From Candidatus Brocadiaceae bacterium (GTDB taxonomy: Bacteria; Planctomycetota; Brocadiia; SM23-32), in the NCBI GenBank assembly GCA_003551785.1, contig PUNP01000500.1:1-25293 (forward strand): 25,293 nt of DNA, in the 5' to 3' direction. The notes under the pieces are model-generated. The model worked only from the letters and a program-made list of their open reading frames with translations, had not been told where the DNA came from and searched no databases. The position numbers and the translations under genes were made by a program. Positions 1-9,100 of the stretch are shown here, piece after piece (position 1 is the stretch's first letter; every line of letters begins with the position of its first letter).

Positions 1-2
1 GA

Positions 3-461
3 GCTTTTGAAGCTTACTTGCTTGAGGAATACTCCGGTGTCAGGAAAGAAAACGTAGAAGTCTATGCTATTGAAATAGCCGACATGCTTGATGTTGGTGA
101 TATCGACACCGTATTGCAAAAGATGCAGCAGTTTTTCGTCAACATCCCCTACGACATTCAGATAGCCAACGAAAAATACTATCAGACCATTTTCTACATC
201 ATTTTCCGGCTGATCGGCCTGTTCATCGATGCCGAAGCGCGCACCGCCACCGGGCGCATCGATGCCGTAGCGCAGACCGAAGACTACGTGTACGTTTTTG
301 AGTTCAAGCTTGACAAAGAGCCGGAGGAGGCCATTGAGCAGATAAGAGAGAAGCAATATCACAAAAAACATCTGGACTCGGGAAAAGAGATCATGCTCGT
401 CGGCGCGTGCTTCAGCACCGAAAAACGCAACATCGCATCATGGAAAATCGAAAAGGTATGA
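3..461 (+). CDS. PD-(D/E)XK nuclease-domain protein, C-terminal part (AAA-ATPase-like family, PF08011), 5' end outside window
   Basis: The frame is already open at the left edge (codons from base 3), so this is the C-terminal part of a longer gene, and the TTG at 18 is not a real start. The visible ~152 residues match the end of the large family with an N-terminal AAA-ATPase-like domain and a C-terminal PD-(D/E)XK domain. Supporting stretches are NIPYDIQIANEKYYQTIFY, the nuclease-core GRIDAV, the EFKLD strand carrying the E-x-K pair, and the closing SSEKRN-like block (here STEKRNIASWKIEKV). The Asp of GRID and the Glu and Lys of EFKLD fit the metal and catalytic positions. Members are abundant in Bacteroidota and PVC genomes; their biological role is not settled, and some sit near mobile or defence genes. 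It ends in TGA with 291 bases to the next gene. Family confidence is high; function is unknown. Confidence 0.85.
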   Translation, partial: AFEAYLLEEYSGVRKENVEVYAIEIADMLDVGDIDTVLQKMQQFFVNIPYDIQIANEKYYQTIFYIIFRLIGLFIDAEARTATGRIDAVAQTEDYVYVFEFKLDKEPEEAIEQIREKQYHKKHLDSGKEIMLVGACFSTEKRNIASWKIEKV

Positions 462-562
462 CTGAGTGATTACGGCATGAACAGGGGACATCATGGGATT
501 TTCGGAAAAGGAGATACCAGTTGGTTGTTGCTGGTTGTTAGTTGTTGGTATGTTACAGTGAT

Positions 563-674
563 TTAAGCTGTTAAGTTGTTGAGGAACGTCGAAAAATCAA
601 TATCAATATTACGCTTAAAAGTTTTTTCCGTTTTGCCATTGTCTTTGTCGTTCTGTCGTTGCTTAACAGCTTAA
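563..674. repeat. 13-bp inverted repeat in the 462-752 gap
   Basis: TTAAGCTGTTAAG at 563-575 is the exact reverse complement of CTTAACAGCTTAA at 662-674, with about 86 bases between. The rest of the 291-base gap is a low-complexity GTTGTTGG-type tract (about 520-550) and AT-rich sequence with no convincing coding potential. It could be a regulatory repeat or the remains of a larger repeat. Confidence 0.4.
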
Positions 675-752
675 CTCAACAGCTCATGAGCTTACATTAT
701 AACATCCGCAAAGTTGAAGGACCACCGATAAAAACAGGAGAATGACCGCACA

Positions 753-2141
753 ATGTTAAAACCACAAAAAGATCATACTCAAATAGAAGGCACTTTCCCG
801 CATCTGGCTGTTAAGGCAGGACACCAGCCCGCCCGCAGCGAAACCGGAATCGGCGCACTAATGCCATGGGCTGACCGGCTCTGGATGATAACCTACGTTG
901 CCCACAAAGCCCGGTCCGGAAGCGACACCGGTCTGTTTTTTATCGACGACAGCCTGAAGATAACACAACACGAAGCAAGCCGTGTGGGAACATATGCCAA
1001 CCGCCTTATCCACGCCGAATCCGATCAGCTTATAATCGGGCCACATGCCATCGATACGGAAGGGAATGTACGGACCTTTGAATCCCTGATTGACGTTCGC
1101 CTGACCGCTGTCGCCCGGCACCTTACCGACCCGGAGAACATGGTATATTTCCTCGGAATGGAGGGAGAGTTTATAGAGGCCGATGTCCATACTCTTGAAA
1201 CAAGAATGCTGTTTGACCTCTGTGATGAACTGGAGATTGATCAAGCGCCGCATTTTAAGGATGCCTACACCGACCACGGCCGGGTCGTCGTAGCAAATAA
1301 CAGCTATTACTCCAGCGATTTTGAAGGCGGGGAACCCGCCGGACGACTGGCCCAATGGGACGGCTCCGACTGGACGATAGTGGCCCGAACCCAGTTCAAT
1401 TCCGTTACCGGACGCTGCAACGGCTCCCTTGGACGCGCTATATATGCGTTCGGACAGGACGCGGCATCCGCCCTGATGTATGTGTTCCTCCCCGATACCG
1501 GATGGAAAACATATCGCCTACCGAAAGGGACTTTCACTCAGGATCATGCCTGGACAACTGAGTGGCCCAGGATGCGGGAGGTGGAGTCCGAGCGGTGGCT
1601 CCTTGACGCTTCGGGAATGTTTTATGAACTGCCGGCCATGACCTACGGAAACGCCGTCAGGGGGCTGACTCCCATCTGCCGGCACCTGAGAATCATCCCT
1701 GATTATTGCTCGTGGAACGGACTGCTGGTGCTGGGCGGTGACCAGACGACGCCTATCAATGACAGCAACCCCTTTGTCGGACAGCCGCAGGCCAACCTTC
1801 GGTTCATGCACACCGACGACCTGTGGCGCATGGGCGGCGCACCAGCCGGCTCCGGGGGGCCGTGGTGGGAGGAGGAAGTTCAAGGCGGAGTAGCATCCGA
1901 TCCGTTCCTTATGAACGGATTCCGTGACAAATGTCTGCACATCAGCCACGAAAACGGCGGAAATTTGCGATTTCAGATCGAGGTGGACTTTCAGGGTACA
2001 GGCGTCTGGCACCAGTTGGAAGAGATTGAAACAAACGATGGCTACGCGTGCCATGTGTTTCCGTCCGGATTCAGTTGTCACTGGGTAAGGCTCGTATCCA
2101 GTTCTTCCTGCACCGCGACCGCCCAGTTTGTTTACACCTGA
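753..2141 (+). CDS. uncharacterised protein, predicted beta-propeller plus C-terminal beta-sandwich
   Basis: I do not recognise a named family. The 462-aa protein has no signal peptide or membrane segment. Residues ~30-330 show repeating blade-like units rich in W/Y/G and D: DRLWMITYVAHK, GLFFIDDSLKITQHE, ENMVYFLGMEGEFIEADV, AGRLAQWDGSDWTIV, SALMYVFLPDTGWKTYRLP. This suggests a beta-propeller. Around residues 315-350 comes WNGLLVLGGDQTTP, then a landing segment with DDLWRMGGAPAGSGGPWW. The last ~85 residues (LRFQIEVDFQGTGVWHQ onward) look like a small beta-sandwich. An AGGAG lies about 13 bases before the ATG, a little far but usable. It is alone on the + strand, followed by a gap and a convergent gene. 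A role in sugar or lactone binding or hydrolysis is possible, but nothing in the sequence proves it. Confidence 0.8.
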   Translation: MLKPQKDHTQIEGTFPHLAVKAGHQPARSETGIGALMPWADRLWMITYVAHKARSGSDTGLFFIDDSLKITQHEASRVGTYANRLIHAESDQLIIGPHAIDTEGNVRTFESLIDVRLTAVARHLTDPENMVYFLGMEGEFIEADVHTLETRMLFDLCDELEIDQAPHFKDAYTDHGRVVVANNSYYSSDFEGGEPAGRLAQWDGSDWTIVARTQFNSVTGRCNGSLGRAIYAFGQDAASALMYVFLPDTGWKTYRLPKGTFTQDHAWTTEWPRMREVESERWLLDASGMFYELPAMTYGNAVRGLTPICRHLRIIPDYCSWNGLLVLGGDQTTPINDSNPFVGQPQANLRFMHTDDLWRMGGAPAGSGGPWWEEEVQGGVASDPFLMNGFRDKCLHISHENGGNLRFQIEVDFQGTGVWHQLEEIETNDGYACHVFPSGFSCHWVRLVSSSSCTATAQFVYT

Positions 2142-2150
2142 TTGGTTTAC

Positions 2151-2178
2151 GGTTTGGTTTAACCAAGTCAAACCTTTT
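2151..2178 (+). terminator. possible weak terminator after the beta-propeller gene
   Basis: GGTTTG (2151-2156) pairs with CAAACC (2169-2174) and is followed directly by TTTT. An alternative inner pairing, TTGGTT/AACCAA, exists at 2154-2166. It lies 10 bases after the stop codon. The stem is short and AT-rich, so strength is doubtful. Confidence 0.35.
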
Positions 2179-2237
2179 AATAGAAAGGACTTACGCTTAT
2201 TTTGAGTGCGATTTATGCCCTTAGCGGCGTTTTTGAT

Positions 2238-2295
2238 GGGGGGGTTTGGAGCTGTAAGGGATTTTTGCCTTAGGCAATCCCGTGTGTCCCCCCCC
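2238..2295. other. hairpin flanked by complementary G-run and C-run in a convergent gap
   Basis: A hairpin with arms GGGA..TTGCC (5') and GGCAATCCC (3'), with a TTT bulge, lies at 2258-2281. It sits between seven G (2238-2244) and eight C (2288-2295), which could pair to extend the structure. It lies between convergent genes (stops at 2141 and 2623), where a bidirectional transcription stop would be useful. Apart from this and repeat copy A, the 481-base gap 2142-2622 shows nothing coding. Confidence 0.4.
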
Positions 2296-2349
2296 TTTGT
2301 ATTCCCTTTTTGCAGAAGGCCTTAACCACGTTAAACCTTCTAGCTACCC

Positions 2350-2535
2350 GGCCGAAATGGTGCAACATAAGTTGTATAGCCAGGCAAGAGGACTGTCATA
2401 TGTATAGCATGCATCCCTGCGTGCGCTTTGACAGGCAAGATACCTGTCATACATTGCACGCATCCCTGAGTGCGCGCTGGACAGGCAAGATGCCTGTCAT
2501 ACATTCCGCCTGCACCTTTTCGGCCAACCCCTGGG
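2350..2535. repeat. hairpin-carrying interspersed element, copy A (tandem double cargo)
   Basis: The left end GGCCGAAATGGTGCA (2350-2364) and right end TGCACCTTTTCGGCC (2511-2525, continuing AACCCCTGGG) are inverted repeats with 14 of 15 matches. Inside are two tandem ~50-bp units (about 2403-2452 and 2453-2502). Each has a GCAYGCA-tccc-TGCGTGC-type hairpin followed by a GACAGGCA-aga-TGCCTGTC hairpin and ends in CATACATT; the second hairpin of unit 2 (2480-2498) is a perfect 8-bp stem. The left arm between end and cargo matches copies B and C over roughly 45 bases. The size and inverted ends suit a non-autonomous MITE- or REP-like element. Confidence 0.75.
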
Positions 2536-2622
2536 AGAAACAGTTTTACAGCGGACAGTCAATGACGCATTTTTCTTCTATGCACGGGCGTCCTTTTGTC
2601 CCTTCCGTCAATTTTCTTATAG

Positions 2623-3705
2623 TTATAGGTTATCGGTATCTGCGTCAGATTCCACATTGTTTCTGCATTCCACCGGCAGCAGCCACCTTTTTCGGTGGAT
2701 AAATTCGGGGTTCTTAAATTCCTGTCCAGCTTTACCCCTGCCTTCCAGATGGTTGAAACAGCTCCGCATGCACCCGCGGCTGCCTTCAATCCCGTAACTT
2801 CCGCCCGTCCCCCATTTCTGCAGGTAAGCGTGCCCGGGTATCGTATATTGGTCGGGGTATTGGGCCGATCCCGCCCAGGTAGATTCGGATACGGAAAGTT
2901 TCCAGGCAAACCTATAGGCCGAGCCCTCCGACATGTTCTGTTTTTTGACGTCAATGTTCCAGCCGGGAAATGACTTATGGATGAACGGCGAAACGGTCGA
3001 ATCGCCGCCGTGATAGGAAAGCGTGCACTTGCCCATATCGACATCACCCCACTCATATTCCTTATCTTCAATGTTAATCTTAACTGTCTTTTTATCCTTT
3101 ATATGCGGGATGGCATCGGGGGCACAGCCCTCGACGCAGCGCATGCAGCGGTCGCAGACAGACCCCGGTTCAATCAGCGGGTCGGGCTCCAGTTCCATGT
3201 CGGTGATGATGGCAGCCAGACGCTGGCGCGGGCCGAATTGCGGAGTTAAGAAAACTTTTGACCACCCCATTTCGCCGATTCCGGCGGCTGTGCCTGCTAT
3301 TCTTATTGCAAGGTGGACATCGGGGGCCGGTGCACCGGACCGCAGCGGCTTTCTTTCCGGCTGTTTTTCGGGTACACCAGGATAATACGGGATGGCTTCA
3401 TAACCGGCATCTTCTATAAAGCACGCTGTCTCATAAAGCGGCAGTTGCAGAAAATGTGTGTTCAGCAGCCCGTGATATCCGAATGTCGTATAAGAGGGCC
3501 AGTAGGTGCCTTCTTCAATACCCCTCCAGGTTCCCCTGACGATCCGGCGGCCCACGACAATAACGCTTTGAGCCTCCGGATAGATAGCGGCCGGATGCAT
3601 GCGCTCCGGCGCGCCCTCAAAGCGCTCAATGTTCGCCATGCCGATGAGGTCCAGTCCCCTGCTGAACGCAAAGTCCTTTATCTTTTTTTTTGTTATGTTA
3701 TTCAT
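2623..3705 (-). CDS. QueG/reductive-dehalogenase-like iron-sulfur protein (paralogue 1, intact first 4Fe-4S site)
   Basis: This 360-aa cytoplasmic protein resembles the fold shared by epoxyqueuosine reductase (QueG) and reductive dehalogenases. The N-terminal half (~1-175) carries the YPEAQSVIVVGRRI strand and FLTPQFGPRQRLAAIITD, as in the cobalamin-binding region. It is followed by a ferredoxin-like site, C184-x2-C187-x2-C190-x3-C194-A-P, and later cysteines C227, C312 and C316 that could serve a second cluster. No TAT signal is present, unlike classic RdhA. It is not clearly true QueG: the C-terminal half differs and no HEAT-like domain is seen. It lies 66 bases downstream of its paralogue with the same orientation, so they are probably co-transcribed. 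The SD before ATG 3705 is weak. The substrate is unknown; redox chemistry with a corrinoid is an inference from the fold. Confidence 0.8.
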   Translation of the reverse strand: MNNITKKKIKDFAFSRGLDLIGMANIERFEGAPERMHPAAIYPEAQSVIVVGRRIVRGTWRGIEEGTYWPSYTTFGYHGLLNTHFLQLPLYETACFIEDAGYEAIPYYPGVPEKQPERKPLRSGAPAPDVHLAIRIAGTAAGIGEMGWSKVFLTPQFGPRQRLAAIITDMELEPDPLIEPGSVCDRCMRCVEGCAPDAIPHIKDKKTVKINIEDKEYEWGDVDMGKCTLSYHGGDSTVSPFIHKSFPGWNIDVKKQNMSEGSAYRFAWKLSVSESTWAGSAQYPDQYTIPGHAYLQKWGTGGSYGIEGSRGCMRSCFNHLEGRGKAGQEFKNPEFIHRKRWLLPVECRNNVESDADTDNL

Positions 3706-3771
3706 TGGAAAGAGTCTCTTTTTATTAAGACGATTTTAGTGGGCCATTCCACTTAGGATTGGGAGATACGA

Positions 3772-4629
3772 CTAAACCTCAGAACCTGTTTTTTTCCATA
3801 CCGGCCGGTTCCTGAACGGTGTTTTAAAGCTCGCAGCGATTTTCCCGCGTTGCTCCAACTCCTGATAGACCGACCGTCCGCAGAGCGCAGCGATCCGGTC
3901 GGGGGATCCCGAAGGATGATAGCGATTTTTAATGGCGCCGTTTTGGCATTCATTGCAGCGTTTGACATCAACGGCGGCTATTCGCATTTTCTTTCCGCCG
4001 ATATCAAGCACCCGCTCATTGTCTGGGTCAATCGCACCGAGAGGACAGAAACCGGGATATTTATCCTGAAAATCACAGAGATTCTCCTCCCGTATCGGGT
4101 CAGGCTTCAGGTTAGCGTCGGTCAGTATGATCTGCACCCTCTGGCGGGTGCCGAATTCAGGGGTCAGCAGGAAACCACCGTAATCGATTTCCCCCAGTCC
4201 GGCTCGCACGGCCGCCTGGTCGACATCGATCATCACGTTCGGTGCCGCCCTGTCGGGCGCTACCGGTATTCCCATCGGTTCTGTTTGTGTGGGTAGGTTT
4301 TGCACCGGAACCGCTTCATACCCGTTATCCTCAAGGTATTCCGCCAGATTATAAACGGTTGCAGCGATAAAACGAGTATCAAGCCAATCATAACCATATA
4401 AATTATACAGACCGAACTGAGTTCCCTCCTCGGCGCCGCGCAGAGAACCGCGCGTGATGCGCCGCCCGAGAACGATGACCGAGCGGGTTTCGGGAAATAT
4501 TTGCGAAGGGGCTGCTTTTTTCTCGACATCACCGAACCGATCGATGGACGCGATACCCACGATATCCGCGCCGAACTGACGAGCCGCATCCTTGACATTT
4601 TTTGCGGTCAACTGCATTGGATCAGACAT
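3772..4629 (-). CDS. QueG/RdhA-like protein (paralogue 2, degenerate first Fe-S site)
   Basis: This 285-aa tandem paralogue of the downstream gene has the same landmarks: ADIVGIASIDRF, FPETRSVIVLGRRITRGSL, EEGTQFGLYNLYGY, LLTPEFGTRQRVQIILTD. It is 75 residues shorter. Where paralogue 1 has four clustered cysteines, this one has C185, then only C195-P, so a canonical first 4Fe-4S site is missing. A separate C225-x2-C228 pair and C250 remain, so at most one cluster could form. A good SD (AAGGAG, 8 bases before ATG) fixes the start at 4629. It is the first gene of the Fe-S pair and lies 133 bases after the GT4 gene. It may be a non-catalytic partner of paralogue 1 in a heterodimer (inference); a decaying duplicate is the alternative. 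Confidence 0.78.
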   Translation of the reverse strand: MSDPMQLTAKNVKDAARQFGADIVGIASIDRFGDVEKKAAPSQIFPETRSVIVLGRRITRGSLRGAEEGTQFGLYNLYGYDWLDTRFIAATVYNLAEYLEDNGYEAVPVQNLPTQTEPMGIPVAPDRAAPNVMIDVDQAAVRAGLGEIDYGGFLLTPEFGTRQRVQIILTDANLKPDPIREENLCDFQDKYPGFCPLGAIDPDNERVLDIGGKKMRIAAVDVKRCNECQNGAIKNRYHPSGSPDRIAALCGRSVYQELEQRGKIAASFKTPFRNRPVWKKTGSEV

Positions 4630-4687
4630 TTTTTCTTCTCCTTGTGTAAAGTAAAAATAAAAGTCTCCCTGCTCTTTTTCTCAGAAA

Positions 4688-4717
4688 ATCATACCAGCGA
4701 TTGTGCTGCATAACCAA
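4688..4717 (-). promoter_or_regulatory. candidate sigma70-type promoter for the Fe-S pair
   Basis: Read on the - strand, TTGGTT (4717-4712) is followed after 18 bases by TATGAT (4693-4688), about 60 bases before the ATG at 4629. The -35 box is poor and the -10 is good. A 9-bp inverted repeat, AGAAAATCA/TGATTTTCT (4683-4691 and 4727-4735), brackets it. It would make the Fe-S pair independent of the upstream glycosyltransferase gene. Confidence 0.3.
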
Positions 4718-4762
4718 GAGTAAAACTGATTTTCTCCGCGCTTGATGTAGGTTTTGACGCAC

Positions 4763-5917
4763 TTAATTACCTGATATTCCAGGCGTTTTCACGTGTTCGG
4801 TTGATTCATTCACACTTTCCAATATTTTTAAAATACCTTCCATATGGCGCTGCATTGTAAATTGACGGCCTAAAGCTGCAGCACTGGTACTGATCTTTTC
4901 ATCTTTTCCAGTACCCTGCATATCCATAAAAGATTGTACAGTCTGCGCCAGCTGGTCCAGAGAATGAAATACCGCGCCCATCGGCTGATCAAACAGTAAT
5001 TCCGTCAATCCGCATTGATTCGACACCACAACGGGAAGGGCGCACGCCAGCGCTTCAAGGATGATATTCGGGGCGGGATCATAGCGTGAAGCGGCAATAC
5101 ACAGATCAGCCGCAGCGTAATATCTGTGTATCTCATCAGTATAACCGCAGAAAATTATACGGTCGTCGAGTCTTTTCCCCACAATAGAACTCAGATGTTT
5201 TTTGTTTGCACCGACTAAAACAAGCCGGAGCCGTCTATCGGGAATGTTTTCCAGCATGCGAACTACTCTGTCAATCCCCTTCCTTTTGATATTATCACCT
5301 ATAGCCAGACAAACGAAATTACCGCTGCAAAGCCCTAATTCCTTACGCGTTGAACTGCGATGCATCTTACACACTGCCGGAGAAAAGACCTCCGTATCAA
5401 TGCCGTTATAGACCAGGCTGATAGATTCCCGCGGGACGTGAAAATATTCAATAATCTGGCGGCGCATTGATTCGGAATTGACGATGACCGATTGAGGCGG
5501 AGCGGACATCAGCTTTCGCTGCAGGTGTATCTTGACCTGGTTTTTAATGAAAAGCTTATCGAAAAATGAACCATAATGATCAATCTCAGCTAAGGCAATG
5601 CCGGCTCCGGCGCGATAGACATCGCCAAAAGAGACGTATTCCGTGGAAAAAACGAGGTTGAAATCGCTTGTGCACGTAGAAACAGCCCGTCGTGCATTTT
5701 TATTGAAGCTTAGATAGCGCATCCATTGAGGAAAACGCGTATACGGAACGCGCACGCAATCCAGCCCATCGATATCCCGAATATCGGAGTCAAAAGCGGT
5801 TGAAAAAGCCGTTATTTGTACATTATTACGGACCAGACCGGTAATCAAGCGTCTCAAATAACGCTCATGACCACCGCGTTTAGCTTGTAGATATCGGCAT
5901 ACGAGTGCTATGTGCAT
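4763..5917 (-). CDS. family 4 glycosyltransferase, WaaG/RfaG-like
   Basis: This is a GT-B retaining glycosyltransferase of about 384 aa that would move a sugar from a nucleotide-sugar donor, probably in cell-surface glycan or LPS-core assembly at the inner face of the membrane. Seen in the sequence: N-terminal acceptor domain starting HIALVCRYLQAKRGGHERYL with the GG loop; VYRAGAG resembling the WaaG lineage; interdomain VYNGIDTEVFSP; donor domain with GDNIKRKGIDRVV, LRLVLVGA, IIFCGY and the C-terminal ASRYDPAPNIILEALACALP region equivalent to the E-x7-E motif, with Asp at the first acidic position. Three ATG codons are in a row; GGAG sits 1, 4 or 7 bases before them, so the third (5917) is the best start (the first is 5923). 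Length is normal. It shares no obvious pathway with the neighbouring genes. Confidence 0.85.
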   Translation of the reverse strand: MHIALVCRYLQAKRGGHERYLRRLITGLVRNNVQITAFSTAFDSDIRDIDGLDCVRVPYTRFPQWMRYLSFNKNARRAVSTCTSDFNLVFSTEYVSFGDVYRAGAGIALAEIDHYGSFFDKLFIKNQVKIHLQRKLMSAPPQSVIVNSESMRRQIIEYFHVPRESISLVYNGIDTEVFSPAVCKMHRSSTRKELGLCSGNFVCLAIGDNIKRKGIDRVVRMLENIPDRRLRLVLVGANKKHLSSIVGKRLDDRIIFCGYTDEIHRYYAAADLCIAASRYDPAPNIILEALACALPVVVSNQCGLTELLFDQPMGAVFHSLDQLAQTVQSFMDMQGTGKDEKISTSAAALGRQFTMQRHMEGILKILESVNESTEHVKTPGISGN

Positions 5918-5963
5918 CATCATTCTCCAGGCATGTCATACGGAAAAGCACGATGTTGTATGT

Positions 5964-6103
5964 CCAGGGGCGCGGCCGTAAACCCGGCTCGTAGTGGACG
6001 CTTTCAAGCGTCCCGGGGGGCACGTAACAATTTCCGGACTCCGGAGCCCTTGAAAGGGCTCACTACGAACCTGTTATAGTCTTTTCGGCCAAGTCCCTAT
6101 GGT
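5964..6103. repeat. hairpin-carrying interspersed element, copy D (different cargo)
   Basis: The left end CCAGGGGCGCGGCCGTAAAC (5964-5983) and right end CTTTTCGGCCAAGTCCCTATGG (6081-6102) are imperfect inverted repeats matching the ends of copies A-C. The interior is unrelated in sequence but has the same plan: outer stem TCGTAGTG/CACTACGA (5989-5996 with 6061-6068) enclosing GGACGCTT-tc-AAGCGTCC (5996-6013) and AGCCCTT-ga-AAGGGCT (6045-6060), both perfect. It fills the gap between the GH106-like gene's 3' end and the GT4 start, so it may also act in transcript 3'-end formation. Confidence 0.65.
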
Positions 6104-9100
6104 GCGCGAACAACTATTTGGGGCGCTTTCATCAGCCCCGTCGGCACTAACTGATAGCCGTCATACCATCTTTCTTCACCGGTTGTGAACTCGGCCGGGC
6201 CGGTCCAGTTCGGCCATTTTTCATTTATATGCAAGGGACCGTGACTGTTGCGGCGATGCCCTATGATCTCAATGCCGAGTTCAAAAACTTCAGACTCCAA
6301 CTGGTGTATAAGGTCGGTTATATCCACTTCATGGGGAGCCCAGGCGGTGACACCGGCAGCAATGCCATTGATGTGTATCCTGGCCGCCACGCCCCGATAA
6401 TCTTCCACTTTTACGAACACTTTTTGGTCCTTTTCAAGGGTCGGAACCGGCACATTCTGCCTGTAGCAAGCCGAGCCGGCAAAGAAGTTGAGTCCTCGCC
6501 CACACCAATCACCTAATTTTAATTTCGTGGGCTTCTCGATCACTTCCACATCCGTATTATCCACCCGGGTTCCAAAGTCACCCAGCAGGTAAACGATTTC
6601 AAAACCGCTGAATTCCGGAACGTAATCTATAGACAGTTCAAGTCTGTTGACGCCGGTCTTCAGGAAGGCGGGGTCCACGGGCAATGTTTGCAAGCTTTTG
6701 TCGACCCACCATCCGCAAACAGCTTCCGATTCGATGGGGTTGCCATTGAGGCGGATATGAAATTCCGAAGGCTGTTCAATGGCTAATTGCAATGCACCAT
6801 TGGGGAGATGGTCAACATGAAATTCATACATTAACCTTACATGTGTAGAAGCGGAATGAGTTTTCCGGCGTGCCCAGGGCTGTACCATACGTCCGCCACG
6901 GGGTTCTATGCCCATTACCTCTCGGACTGCGCGATCGACTCTCAGAATCTCTTCCGGCCCACTCCACCCCCCATCGTTGATAGTATAAACTGGCCTGTCG
7001 AGGACTAAACAATTGGGCTCTGACAATGATATTCCCCATTCTACAGGTGCAATAGTTTCTGTTTTAACATCCTGATAAACAGGACTAGCAGTGACACTGA
7101 CATTTTCATCTTTTACCTTCGGCACGAGGAAGATACGGCTTGCAATCCGGGGTAAATCCGTTTTGATGACCCAGCCGTCGGGGCCTTTATCGGCTTTGGC
7201 TGGGAAATAATCTCCGGTTTCCGGATCGAGTTCAAGCGGTATGCCCTCGCCTAGCAGTCCCGATATCCTGACATCCGCAAATGCAGCCCCTCTTTCCCGC
7301 GTAAGAAAATCCTGATCCCAGGCATCAGGTATGAAGCCGGTATTAGCGACAAAAAGATAGAACGCCTCATCGTCTTCTTTAAGCAGGTACATCACCTCAT
7401 TCAATTCCGAACCTTCGGGGCCGGCAATGGAGAGTCGTCTGCAGCTCTTACCTGCTTCATCGATCAACTCCCGGCTCAGTGAATCAACGGAATACGCAAT
7501 TTCAGACGTTTGGGCTGCATCCTCTGAAGGCAATGCATCCACGAATTGCGGCGGTGCTCCAACAAAAAAAACGGAACCGCCCGATTGAATGAATTGCTTC
7601 AACAGATCAAGAGTAGAGGAACGTATGGTTTTAAGGGGCGGCACAACAACGGCTTTGTAGTGTGCCTGTCCGACGCTCAATATCGCCTCATCACCATCAT
7701 TTTTTATCTCGGAATGACGGGCCAGGATGTCTTCATCGCCGAAATCAAAATCGATGTGTTCGCCTAAAAGAAATGCAGTCAAATCGTATAACATCGAGTC
7801 GATGTCGGCAATTGAATTTTGATTCGTTTTTTCATTACTGTTCAAAGCCCAGACGCTTTCCAGTGGGTGGATCACAAGCAGGTCTCTGACCTCTTTCCCC
7901 CGGCTCATAGCGGCATGAACCCGGGCAAAATACCCCTCGACAGTATCATAGAGGTTCCACCAGGGGGACTGGTACGAGATGCTTGCCGGATAGTCGCGCT
8001 TGGCCTGCCCCAGCATCGTATACCAGCTCAGGTGTTGGCAGCGCAGGTTGATTCCACAGGCGGCCTGCCAGTCGCCGATCGCTTTATGCCCCTCAAAAGA
8101 CAGGTCCCAGCCGGTGCATCCGTTCGTCTCTGAAAGGCGGTTGGGGCGGCCGAACTGATGGGCGGCCGAAGTACACTGTTTGGCTGTGAGTAACGCACGG
8201 CGATGTTCCGTTAAAACATCTATACCCGGCGCCTGCATGTACTCATAAAAACGCATGGCACTGCCGGCGACCGCCGTCTGCTTTGCCGGGGTGTCTTCTT
8301 CAAGCACATGACCGGTTGACTGCACGCCGTTTTCCTCACACCATTCTCCAACCTGTCGGGCGAACGCGTCCACAAACAGGTATGTGATGCAATCGTAATA
8401 ATGATACCTGACCTGGGAGATTTCTTTTTGATCCAGATTAAAGAAAAGCTCGACGAGATGCGGCATCAGATCGTAGCCGTATCGCTGCTGAAAGACCTCC
8501 GGCAGAGTTTTAGTCCAGGGGGCCTGTATTTCAGTTTTATGACCATAATTCGGTTCGTCAGTAAAGATCCCGGGCACAAGATTCCCAAAATGCTCGCCTA
8601 TCTCCCGCTGATAAGTTTGATGGGTCACCTCGATGAATTTATTCACCGCGTCGTGATTCATCGTATCGAGATAAGTTTGCCCGTTGTACCATGGGGAGGG
8701 TTCATCGGCCTGGATTGAGAAGGTTATCAGGCTTTTTTCATCCTCAATATTTTTTTGGGCTTGCAGATCATAGGGCTTCACATCCGAGGCGGCATAGCCG
8801 TCTATTACCGCCGTAAAAGCGGCCAAAACGCTGGTGGTATCCTGCAATTCTTCGGGTGAGCCGGCAATTTCCATGACGAGATGTTTGGATCGGAATTCAG
8901 GATTTACCGTGACAAGTCCGCCGGCGGCACCGCTTGGCCAACGGTCTTCATCATAGAGCCAGGCTTCCATATCCTGTTTACTTGCCTCATCCACACACGC
9001 CTTAACGCATTCAAACCAATCCTCGCCTAAATATTCGGTATCGAGTCCAACCCGGCTGTGCATAAAAAAACCGCCCAGCCCCATTTTTTTGAAAACCCGT

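Noticed and set aside
2310..2702. 130-aa + strand frame
   Set aside because: It is mostly translated repeat copy A, and its end is antisense to the Fe-S gene.
2623..4629. Calling the two Fe-S proteins QueG (epoxyqueuosine reductase)
   Set aside because: The C-terminal halves and cluster cysteines depart from QueG, and two tandem copies in a catabolic setting do not fit a tRNA-modification housekeeping gene.
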